Assembly (NCBI GenBank): GCA_027490415.1
Contig: JAIXYD010000108.1
Span: 1-7,348, forward strand
Length of the DNA: 7,348 bases
Direction: 5' to 3'
Origin: Streptomycetaceae bacterium
GTDB taxonomy: Bacteria; Actinomycetota; Actinomycetes; Nanopelagicales; Nanopelagicaceae
The position numbers and the translations under genes are program-made. Of this stretch, positions 1 through 6,119 are shown piece after piece. The notes under the pieces are model-generated. The model was not told where the DNA came from. It saw nothing but the letters and a program-made list of their open reading frames with translations, and ran no database searches. Position 1 is the stretch's first letter. Every line of letters starts with the position of its first letter.

Positions 1-1487
1 AAGAGAGCCAAGGTGCGACCGCCAGCTGCATCAATCAATTCGCCGAGCTCGGTGAGCACCTCTTTACTTGGACCATCTCGTCCAGGTTCAGGAAGATGTT
101 TGGGAAGATAAAGAACTCCTTGTGCTGCAAAATCAAAGGGCGAGCCAACATCAAGAGTTTGAAAGTTAGAGGGATCAATCTCTGCTTCCTCGTCTTGGCT
201 TTCATCTTCGCTGGAGACCCCGGGCGCCATAAAACCGAGTGAGCGAGCCATCGCATCAAACCCGTTTCCGACTGTAAGAGTGGCAGATGTTGCAATCACG
301 GGAGTCTTTGTCAGCAGATTCTCGCGCAACACCTCAGAGACTGAAAGTGGTGCCAAATATAGAGAAGAGAACGTTGGTTCATACCAGAGCACATGTGAAG
401 AGCCCATCTTTAACAATTTACCAACAGTCGTCGTGATCTCTGTGACGGCACCTTTAACGCGCGCACGCTCTGCAATTGCATCTGGATCAATAATCTCTTC
501 ATCGGCACGAAGTGCATCGGTAATTGCAGCACCTGCTTCACGAACCTTGCGCACTGGGGCTTCTAGAATGCTTGGAATCTCTTCTAAGCGACCAAGTGCT
601 GCAAAATCGCCTTTAACGGTATCGCCATAATCAGCCATCGCATCGTGGAAATCATCAGCGGCCTTTGTAAATGCATCGCTGAGTTTGCCCGGCATATGCT
701 TTCGCGCCATCGCAGCAGCACGCTGCACGCGAGCAGAAGTGAGCTCTTCTGTGACGGCTTGAGTAGTTCGATCCATAAACTCGTGTGCTTCATCCAAGAT
801 AACAGCATCACGCTCGGGCAAAATTGGGTGTGAATCAACAATCTCAATTGCAAGAAGTGTGTGATTTGTGACGACGACATCAGCAAGTTGTGCCTTTGCT
901 TTTGCATTAACTGCAAAGCATTGTGAACCGTATGCGCAGTTATCGGCGCCAACACATTCACGCCCGGACGTTGAATTTGCCAACCAGACTCGACGATCTA
1001 CATCAGGTGCGTCATCGCGATCGCCAGTGGCTCCCTTAGATTTAGCCCAAGCGATAAGTCGCTGCGCATCTTTCTCTAAGTAAGAAGTCTCTAAAACAAG
1101 TTCAGCATCAGGATCAACTTCTTCACTATTCATTTTTTGCAAGCAGATGTAATTGCCCACGCCTTTATATATCGCGTAAGTGATCTCCCGTCCAAGCTCC
1201 TTTTCCAGAGCTGGAACGACTGCAGGTAAATCTCGTTCGACCAGTTGTCGCTGAAGTGCAAGTGTTGCGGTTGCAACCAATACCTTGCGGCCGTGAACTA
1301 ACGCGGGAATCAAATATGCGAGAGATTTTCCAGTGCCGGTGCCTGCTTGCACCATCAAGTGATGTCGATCGGTGAGTGCGCTCGAGACTGCCTCTGCCAT
1401 CTCGATCTGACCTTTACGAGGTGCTCCCCCAATCGCGGCGACGGCTGCATCAAGTGCTGCTCGTGTTTTTGCCGCTAGATCACTCAT
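1..1487 (-). CDS. dinG: DinG/XPD-type ATP-dependent DNA helicase with Fe-S cluster (partial, 3' end outside window)
   Basis: Superfamily 2 helicase of the DinG/XPD group, expected to unwind DNA 5'->3' using ATP in the cytoplasm during repair or R-loop/replication-conflict resolution. Translated by hand from ATG at 1487, the frame stays open to the window edge (495 residues). Visible: a Q-motif-like GQ at 26-27, Walker A AGTGTGKS at 48-55, motif Ia around ATATLALQRQ (72-81), four cysteines at 115, 178, 184 and 190 placed as [4Fe-4S] ligands between Walker A and Walker B, the DEAH box at 232-235, and a SAT motif at 401-403. The C-terminal part of helicase domain 2 (roughly 150-170 residues by family size) is missing because the window ends, not because the gene is broken. 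An AAGG ribosome site at 1495-1498 sits 7 nt before the start. An acidic stretch at about 425-437 looks like a lineage-specific insertion. It is divergent from the lldD operon and is probably housekeeping, unrelated to the catabolic genes. Family certain; ortholog name less so. Confidence 0.92.
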   Translation of the reverse strand, partial: MSDLAAKTRAALDAAVAAIGGAPRKGQIEMAEAVSSALTDRHHLMVQAGTGTGKSLAYLIPALVHGRKVLVATATLALQRQLVERDLPAVVPALEKELGREITYAIYKGVGNYICLQKMNSEEVDPDAELVLETSYLEKDAQRLIAWAKSKGATGDRDDAPDVDRRVWLANSTSGRECVGADNCAYGSQCFAVNAKAKAQLADVVVTNHTLLAIEIVDSHPILPERDAVILDEAHEFMDRTTQAVTEELTSARVQRAAAMARKHMPGKLSDAFTKAADDFHDAMADYGDTVKGDFAALGRLEEIPSILEAPVRKVREAGAAITDALRADEEIIDPDAIAERARVKGAVTEITTTVGKLLKMGSSHVLWYEPTFSSLYLAPLSVSEVLRENLLTKTPVIATSATLTVGNGFDAMARSLGFMAPGVSSEDESQDEEAEIDPSNFQTLDVGSPFDFAAQGVLYLPKHLPEPGRDGPSKEVLTELGELIDAAGGRTLAL

Positions 1488-1539
1488 GCTCGCACCTTAG
1501 CGAAGGTTTGCCACTGATAACTGTGGAATGTGGGCGACG

Positions 1540-1553
1540 AATCGTATAGGATT
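1540..1553. promoter_or_regulatory. Near-palindromic -10 region, putative divergent promoter
   Basis: The 14 bp AATCGTATAGGATT equals its own reverse complement except for one base pair. On the plus strand it offers TATAGG (1545-1550) or TAGGAT (1547-1552, fitting the actinobacterial TANNNT pattern), about 50 nt before lldD. On the minus strand it offers TATACG or TACGAT, about 54 nt before dinG. Only weak -35 matches exist: TGTGGA at 1522-1527 with a 17-bp spacer on the plus strand, and TTCGGC at 1564-1569 on the minus strand. The arrangement could fire both ways, or be a small operator. No start site is proven; this is inference from sequence symmetry and position. Confidence 0.3.
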
Positions 1554-1600
1554 TCCGCGAATAGCCGAATAACCGAGCATGCGACGAACGGAGTCACGGG

Positions 1601-2857
1601 ATGAAGAATGTGAAGCGTCAATTCCCCAAAGTGGGCGAATTAGCTCCGCTGCTGCGCTTTACCCTTCCCAAATTTCCTACTCGTAAGAACCGGCTGGCAA
1701 AAGCACTTACCGTGTGGGATCTGCGCCTGATTGCAAAGCGCCGCACACCTAAAGGTCCTTTTGATTACACCGATGGCAGCGCTGAATCTGAAGTAACTCT
1801 GGCGAGAGCTCGTCGCTCATATCTTGATCTTGAATTTAGGCCAAACATTTTGCACGATGTTAAGAACGTTGACACGAGTTGTGAAATCTTAGGCGAAAAA
1901 TTTGCTATGCCATTTGGAATCGCGCCAACTGGCTTTACTCGCATGATGCATACAGAGGGCGAGATTGCCGGAGCACGTGCTGCCGAGAAATTTGGAATTC
2001 CCTTTACACTCTCAACATTAGGAACCACAACGATTGAAGATGTTGTTAAATCCTCACCAAACGGGGTTAATTGGTTCCAGCTGTACATGTGGAAAGACCG
2101 CGAAGCGAGTATGGCTCTGGTCAAGCGCGCTCAGGATTCTGGTGTGAAGCACTTAATGCTCACTGTTGATGTGCCTGCAGCTGGTGCCCGTCTGCGCGAT
2201 GCTCGCAATGGTCTTACCGTGCCTCCTCGCCTGACAATCAAAACACTTTTGGATGCAGCACCTCGACCTGAATGGTGGATTAACTTTCTCACTACTCCTG
2301 CGATCACATTTGCCTCAATGTCTAATTGGGAAGGCACAGTCGCTGAGTTACTCGACTTTATGTTTGATCCAACCATGACATTTGATGATCTGGAGTGGAT
2401 CCGCGAACAATGGGATGGGAAGCTTTCAATCAAGGGAATCCAGACTGTTGAAGATGCCAAGATCGCTGCCAAATATGGCGCTGATGCAATCATCTTGAGT
2501 AATCACGGCGGTCGCCAGCTCGATCGCGCGCCAGTGCCGCTACACATGCTGGCAGAGGTAAAGAAAGAACTTAAGAACGACCTCGAGATTCATATCGACA
2601 CTGGAATCATGCATGGAGCAGATGTTTTGGCGGCGTTGGCACTCGGTGCTGACTTTGCCTATGTCGGTCGTGCCTACCTCTATGGACTTATGGCTGGCGG
2701 ACAAGAAGGTGTTGAGCGGATGCTCACCATCATGCAATCTGAAATGGTGCGCACTATGAAGTTACTAGGTGTGAATTCCTTGAAAGAACTAGAACCCAAG
2801 CATGTGCAAATTCTGCAAACACACGCCGGCCTTGGCCGCCTACCGGAAGGTCGATAA
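1601..2857 (+). CDS. lldD: FMN-dependent L-lactate dehydrogenase / alpha-hydroxy-acid dehydrogenase, LldD2 type
   Basis: Flavoprotein of the (S)-2-hydroxy-acid oxidase family (TIM barrel, FMN). It most likely oxidises L-lactate to pyruvate, passing electrons to quinone or another acceptor rather than necessarily to O2. The 418 residues match, from memory, the mycobacterial LldD2 type from the N-terminus (GELAPLL, 12-18) to the C-terminus. Visible: FGIAPTGFTRMMHTEGE (105-121), QLYMWKDRE (160-168), LTVDVPAAGARLRDARNG (187-204), FMN lysine K278 in IKGIQT, and SNHGGRQLD (300-308) with catalytic base H302 and substrate arginine R305. DTGIMHG (333-339) and GRAYLYGLMAGG (356-367) form the FMN-phosphate region. 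The usual DGG(V/I)RRG is changed to DTGIMHG, as in the LldD2/MftD branch. GGAG at 1590-1593, 7 nt upstream, supports the ATG. First gene of a two-gene operon with the FAH-family gene 4 bp downstream. Related family members use glycolate, mandelate or other hydroxy acids, so the exact substrate is inferred. Confidence 0.9.
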   Translation: MKNVKRQFPKVGELAPLLRFTLPKFPTRKNRLAKALTVWDLRLIAKRRTPKGPFDYTDGSAESEVTLARARRSYLDLEFRPNILHDVKNVDTSCEILGEKFAMPFGIAPTGFTRMMHTEGEIAGARAAEKFGIPFTLSTLGTTTIEDVVKSSPNGVNWFQLYMWKDREASMALVKRAQDSGVKHLMLTVDVPAAGARLRDARNGLTVPPRLTIKTLLDAAPRPEWWINFLTTPAITFASMSNWEGTVAELLDFMFDPTMTFDDLEWIREQWDGKLSIKGIQTVEDAKIAAKYGADAIILSNHGGRQLDRAPVPLHMLAEVKKELKNDLEIHIDTGIMHGADVLAALALGADFAYVGRAYLYGLMAGGQEGVERMLTIMQSEMVRTMKLLGVNSLKELEPKHVQILQTHAGLGRLPEGR

Positions 2858-2861
2858 TTCA

Positions 2862-3710
2862 ATGCGTATTGCCCGAATTGGAAGCGCTGGTCAGGAAAAA
2901 CCAGCAGTTGTTGCAGGCAACGAATACATTCTTGTTGACTCTCTGATTGACGACTGGTCGCGTGCAAGTTTAGAAGCTGGTGCCATGGCAACAGTTGCTA
3001 GTGCAGATCTCTCTGCACTTCCTCGAGTTGCAAAAGGTTCTACTCGAATTGGTTCTCCGATTAATCGTCCGACAAAGGTCATTTGCGTTGGTCTTAACTA
3101 TCTTGGTCACATCAAAGAGACTAATGCCGACACTCCGGCAGAGCCTGTGATCTTTATGAAAGCTCCCGATAGCGTTGTCGGACCTAATGATGACGTTGTG
3201 ATTCCACCAAATAGTCTCGCTACTGATTATGAAGTAGAGCTTGCGATTGTGATTGGTAAGCGTGCGCTTTATTTGAATTCTCCAGCTGATTCAAAGGCTC
3301 ACATCCTCGGTTACACAATTTCGCAGGATGTCTCAGAGCGTCACTGGCAGATTGAGCGATCTGGTCAATGGGTTAAGGGAAAGTCATTTCCAACATTTAA
3401 TCCAATCGGGCCAGAGATCGTTACAGGCGATGAAATAAATCCCAGCAACCTTCGTTTATGGTGCAGCGTCAATGATGTAATGAAGCAGGATTCCAATACA
3501 GATGATCTGCTCTTTGGAATTGATCACATAGTTTGGTACATCAGCCAGTTCATGGAGCTGTTCCCAGGCGATGTCATTAACACTGGAACTCCTTTTGGTG
3601 TAGGACTTGGCTTTAAGCCACCTGTTTATCTGGCTGCAGGAGATAAGATCAAAACTGGTATCGAAGGTATTGGCGAAATCTCAAATAACTGTGTTGCGTA
3701 CCGCGCCTAA
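2862..3710 (+). CDS. Fumarylacetoacetate hydrolase (FAH) family protein, possibly 2,4-diketo-3-deoxy-L-fuconate/rhamnonate hydrolase
   Basis: Metal-dependent hydrolase or decarboxylase acting on a beta-diketo acid (C-C bond cleavage), cytoplasmic. 282 residues: a small N-terminal domain (about 1-65), then the FAH catalytic fold. Visible: ICVGLNYLGH (74-83), EPVIFMKAP (94-102), and metal ligands E124 and E126 in DYEVELAIVIGK with D156 in SQDVSER. Active-site lysine K174 lies in KGKSFPTFNPIGP, and the signature GDVINTGTPFGVGLG spans 236-250. These blocks match the approximately 285-residue subgroup that includes 2,4-diketo-3-deoxy-L-fuconate/L-rhamnonate hydrolases, which release pyruvate and L-lactate. 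Coupling to lldD is consistent with that product. The start at 2862 fits the family N-terminus (MRIARIG), follows lldD by 4 nt and has GGAAGG at 2845-2850. An earlier in-frame ATG (2802) would add 20 residues read through lldD and is unlikely. Acylpyruvate hydrolase or oxaloacetate-decarboxylase activity are alternatives. Its stop overlaps that of the convergent SDR gene. Confidence 0.85.
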   Translation: MRIARIGSAGQEKPAVVAGNEYILVDSLIDDWSRASLEAGAMATVASADLSALPRVAKGSTRIGSPINRPTKVICVGLNYLGHIKETNADTPAEPVIFMKAPDSVVGPNDDVVIPPNSLATDYEVELAIVIGKRALYLNSPADSKAHILGYTISQDVSERHWQIERSGQWVKGKSFPTFNPIGPEIVTGDEINPSNLRLWCSVNDVMKQDSNTDDLLFGIDHIVWYISQFMELFPGDVINTGTPFGVGLGFKPPVYLAAGDKIKTGIEGIGEISNNCVAYRA

Positions 3711-3718
3711 TTCTTAGG
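3706..3718. repeat. Short perfect inverted repeat over the convergent stop codons
   Basis: CCTAA-TTC-TTAGG: a 5-bp stem with a 3-nt loop, extendable by one G-U pair (3705/3719) on the plus-strand RNA. The left arm carries the FAH stop TAA (3708-3710) and, on the other strand, the SDR stop TAG (3709-3707). The stem is short, AT-rich and has no U-tract in either direction, so I do not call it a terminator, although it is the only hairpin I see where the two operons meet. Confidence 0.35.
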
Positions 3719-4510
3719 TAAATCAAAGATTGCAAGCGTGCTTGTAAATCCACCATCGATTTGAATGTCAGTTCCTGTCACAAAATCACTTGCCTGCGAC
3801 GCAAAGAATGTTGCAATTCCCTCAAAGTCAGCAGGACTTCCCCATCGCCCTGCTGGTGTACGAGATAAGACATGTTCAGGTAAACCAGGAACAGCACGCG
3901 TTACCGACGTCATTTCAGTAACAATCCAGCCCGGCAATATTGTGTTGACCTGAATGTTCGCAGCGCCCCAGGCTGCAGCTAGGCTTTTCGCCAATTGAAC
4001 AACTGCTCCCTTGGTCGCTGAATAGACAGGTGCAACACCAAGTCCTTGCACACTGGTGAGTGAGCCAATCAAGATGATTTTGCCGCCGCCGCGAGCGGTC
4101 ATTGAAGGATAAACACTTTGGCAACAGTGGAAGACTGCCTTGAGATTTACATCGATGATTTGATCAACAATATCTTCGGTGTATTCCTCAGGTCGCATGC
4201 GGATATTGACACCTGCATTGGCAAAGAGAATATCGATTCCACCGCAGAGCTCGACAGTGCGGGCAGTTGCATTCTCTACTGCAGAGCGGTCGGTAACATC
4301 GACCTCCAGTGTCTCAACGGTGGCACCGAGTGCTTCTAATTCATTCTTTGCCGCCATGTTTTTAGACGAATCCCTGGCCCAAATAACAATCGTTGCACCA
4401 GCGCGTGCCATCCCTCTGGCACAACCCAATCCGATTCCTCCATTGCCCCCTGTAATTACTGCGACCTTTCCCTCAAGATTGAAGAGAGGAAGAGGCGAGT
4501 TAGAGGTCAA
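3707..4510 (-). CDS. Short-chain dehydrogenase/reductase (classical SDR), sugar-acid/keto-acid type
   Basis: NAD(P)-dependent oxidoreductase with a Rossmann fold, cytoplasmic. With the start at 4510 the protein has 267 residues. Visible: cofactor motif TGGNGGIG (20-27), W-A-R-D after beta-strand 2 (44-47; an arginine here hints at NADP but does not prove it), D71 in VDVTD, NAG (98-100), N122, and the catalytic S150, Y163 and K167 (YSATK). The C-terminal block FVTGTDIQIDGGF is typical of classical SDRs. Overall it resembles gluconate 5-dehydrogenase, KduD and 2-keto-3-deoxy-sugar-acid dehydrogenases, but 3-oxoacyl reductases share the same features. Both possible starts are TTG: 4510 has AGGA 7 nt upstream and overlaps the preceding gene by 11 nt, while 4549 (13 residues longer) lacks a ribosome site. 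Last gene of the minus-strand operon. The stop overlaps the FAH stop from the opposite strand. Substrate unknown. Confidence 0.9.
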   Translation of the reverse strand: MTSNSPLPLFNLEGKVAVITGGNGGIGLGCARGMARAGATIVIWARDSSKNMAAKNELEALGATVETLEVDVTDRSAVENATARTVELCGGIDILFANAGVNIRMRPEEYTEDIVDQIIDVNLKAVFHCCQSVYPSMTARGGGKIILIGSLTSVQGLGVAPVYSATKGAVVQLAKSLAAAWGAANIQVNTILPGWIVTEMTSVTRAVPGLPEHVLSRTPAGRWGSPADFEGIATFFASQASDFVTGTDIQIDGGFTSTLAIFDLPKN

Positions 4511-5576
4511 CTGACTTTCCTGAATCCATCGACTTGTAGAGCGCTTCAACCATTTTCAAAGTTCCTACGTTCTCTGCTACAGATGAACGAGGTACTGCTC
4601 CCGTTGAAATACTCTCCATTACTGAACCCATAGTTCCGATAAATGCATCTGGGAACCAGCGAGTTGTGACTGGATATGGAAGCCAACCATCGGTGGGAAT
4701 AACGGATGAATTAATCTCGATCGTATCGACTCGACCATTTGGATAGTCATAGAGCAGACCAAGAGTTCCGCGAATTGAACCCTTATCTCCATCAATGCGA
4801 TATTCGGCATAGTTATCGCCGCCACGATTTACGTGATTTGCATGTACTACTGATGTCACGCCACTTGAATAAAGTGCAGTGGAAATCGTACGAGTTTCAC
4901 CGATAGGAAATTGTCCTGCTGTACGTCCTGCAGCACAGAAGACAGTCTTGGCATCGCCTAAGAACCAACGAATGAGATCGTGATAGTGAATCGAGTGCAA
5001 CATGACCTCAAGTCGCTCGAGATCCTTCGCCCACGGCCAAAGTTCCCACGGAGTCATGAGGTTTACATTTATTGAAAAGTTACTGACAGTACCAATCCAC
5101 CCAAGTTCAACCATTTTATGTGCAGCTGCCACGCCTTCTTCAAAGCGAAGTTGTTGATTAACTGCAGCCACAATTCCAGCATCCTTTGCTTGTTTGACCA
5201 TGAGCTCACCTGCTGCAACTGTTGTGGCAAATGGCTTCTGAGCAAGAATGTGCTTCTTAGCGGCGGCAACCTGGGCAAAAATTTCTGGCTGTGCTGCTGC
5301 AGGAACTGCAATATCAACAATCTCAACTTGAGGATCGGCAAGTAACTCAGCCAAAGTTCCATAAACTTGTGGAATCCCGTGACGCGCTGCAACATCCTTT
5401 GCCTTTGCGTTATCGGTATCAAAAATCGCAACGACTTCAAGTCCCGCCTTTTTATATGCTGGAAGATGAGCGCCATCTACGATGCCGCCAGCGCCACAGA
5501 TTCCGATCTTCTTGCGATGCTCAGGCTTTACTTCAAGACGTACTGCATCGGCAATTACTTGAAATTGTTCAATCAT
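4500..5576 (-). CDS. Gfo/Idh/MocA family NAD(P)-dependent oxidoreductase
   Basis: Cytoplasmic dehydrogenase, probably of a sugar, sugar acid or cyclitol. 358 residues. An N-terminal extension of about 22 residues precedes the Rossmann domain, where GICGAGGIVDGAH (25-37) is the dinucleotide-binding turn and FDTD (52-55) ends beta-strand 2 with an acidic residue. The lysine of the family EKP motif is K114, here in AQKPFA. The C-terminal alpha/beta domain carries H197 and D200 (HYHDLIRWFLGD), placed like the conserved His/Asp near the substrate. GDKGSIRGTLG is the usual beta-sheet segment of this domain. The start codon shares one base with the upstream MaoC stop (TAATG), and AAGGAG at 5582-5587 lies 5 nt before it, so the pair is probably translationally coupled. 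Its neighbours (CoA-transferase, MaoC-like, SDR) indicate carbon catabolism. The family is too broad to name a substrate; family assignment is firm. Confidence 0.9.
   Translation of the reverse strand: MIEQFQVIADAVRLEVKPEHRKKIGICGAGGIVDGAHLPAYKKAGLEVVAIFDTDNAKAKDVAARHGIPQVYGTLAELLADPQVEIVDIAVPAAAQPEIFAQVAAAKKHILAQKPFATTVAAGELMVKQAKDAGIVAAVNQQLRFEEGVAAAHKMVELGWIGTVSNFSINVNLMTPWELWPWAKDLERLEVMLHSIHYHDLIRWFLGDAKTVFCAAGRTAGQFPIGETRTISTALYSSGVTSVVHANHVNRGGDNYAEYRIDGDKGSIRGTLGLLYDYPNGRVDTIEINSSVIPTDGWLPYPVTTRWFPDAFIGTMGSVMESISTGAVPRSSVAENVGTLKMVEALYKSMDSGKSVDL
4518..4521 (-). promoter_or_regulatory. Ribosome binding site supporting the SDR TTG start
   Basis: AGGA on the minus strand, 7 nt before TTG at 4510, inside the last codons of the preceding Gfo/Idh gene. 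The other in-frame TTG (4549) has no purine-rich site at a usable distance, so this decides the start. The 11-nt overlap with the upstream stop (TAA at 4502-4500) suggests translational coupling. Confidence 0.45.
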
Positions 5577-6106
5577 TACTGCTCCTTGCCTTCTGCTTTG
5601 AGATTTTCTGCCTGTGAGGTGCGGTAGAGCACCGTCTGCAAGTGTTCGGTATAGAGCACGAGTTCTTCATTGTCTGCACGGAAGATTTCATAGCTGACTT
5701 TAAAGAGGCCCATGGTTTCGTATTTAGGGCTCTTTTCTAGCAGCGTACGCATGCCATAGATAGTGTCACCGATAAATGTTGGCTTAATGAAACGCAACTT
5801 GTCATAGCCATAGCTAAATGTGTTGACATTGTTATGAGCAAAGAGACCAAGTCCATAGCTAAAGACCATCGCACCTGGCACTAAACGCTTTTTGAAGAGC
5901 CCGTGTTCACGCGCCCAGATGTCATCTCCAACGTAAGGATGCATATCCAAAACCAGAGAGTTAAAGAGCATCACTTCGCCTTCAGAGATTGTGCGACGAA
6001 GTGAACGGTCAACTTCTCCTATCTGGTAATCCTCATAAAGTTTGACATCCTGATTCCATACTGGAACCTCATATCGTTTACCTTGATCTGGATTTGGATT
6101 CTTCAT
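5576..6106 (-). CDS. MaoC-like hot-dog protein with non-canonical active site
   Basis: 176-residue single hot-dog protein of the MaoC/(R)-hydratase group; most relatives hydrate or dehydrate an acyl-CoA in the cytoplasm. Visible: an N-terminal lead with YEDYQIGE (24-31), then the region equal to the hydratase motif D-x-N-P-x-H, here D54-M-H56-P57-Y-V59. The aspartate is kept, but the catalytic histidine is replaced by valine and the asparagine by histidine. [16 protein letters not shown] (74-89) corresponds to the usual (I)VHGM block, with P77 for the histidine, and the later [13 protein letters not shown] (104-116) is the conserved hot-dog strand. Start 6106 has GGAG at 6111-6114 four nt upstream and lies 13 nt after the CoA-transferase stop. 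A longer frame from 6250 would overlap that gene by 131 nt and is unlikely. Placement suggests it acts on the CoA ester made by the CoA-transferase. Could be a divergent hydratase, a thioesterase-like enzyme or a non-catalytic partner. Confidence 0.8.
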   Translation of the reverse strand: MKNPNPDQGKRYEVPVWNQDVKLYEDYQIGEVDRSLRRTISEGEVMLFNSLVLDMHPYVGDDIWAREHGLFKKRLVPGAMVFSYGLGLFAHNNVNTFSYGYDKLRFIKPTFIGDTIYGMRTLLEKSPKYETMGLFKVSYEIFRADNEELVLYTEHLQTVLYRTSQAENLKAEGKEQ

Positions 6107-6119
6107 CTGGCTCCCCCGT

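Noticed and set aside
280..630. Plus-strand open frames within 280-1083
   Set aside because: They lie antisense to the continuous helicase frame, which carries Walker A, DEAH and Fe-S cysteines; the plus-strand products are low-complexity Ser/Ala/Arg strings.
1488..1600. LexA (SOS) box before the dinG-like gene
   Set aside because: The actinobacterial pattern with GAAC and GTTC half-sites is not present; a GAAC at 1586-1589 has no partner.
2131..2493. Open frame of about 120 codons antisense to lldD
   Set aside because: lldD is intact with all family motifs in the opposite strand; the antisense frame resembles no protein and is composition-driven. The same holds for other antisense frames, for example 1765-2124, 2680-2991 and 5069-5476.
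2802..2861. Earlier ATG start for the FAH-family gene
   Set aside because: It would add 20 residues (Cys/Lys rich, unlike the family) entirely within lldD and its stop; the family N-terminus and a GGAAGG site fit 2862.
3706..3718. Bidirectional rho-independent terminator
   Set aside because: The stem is only 5 bp, AT-rich and without a T-tract on either side; recorded as an inverted repeat only.
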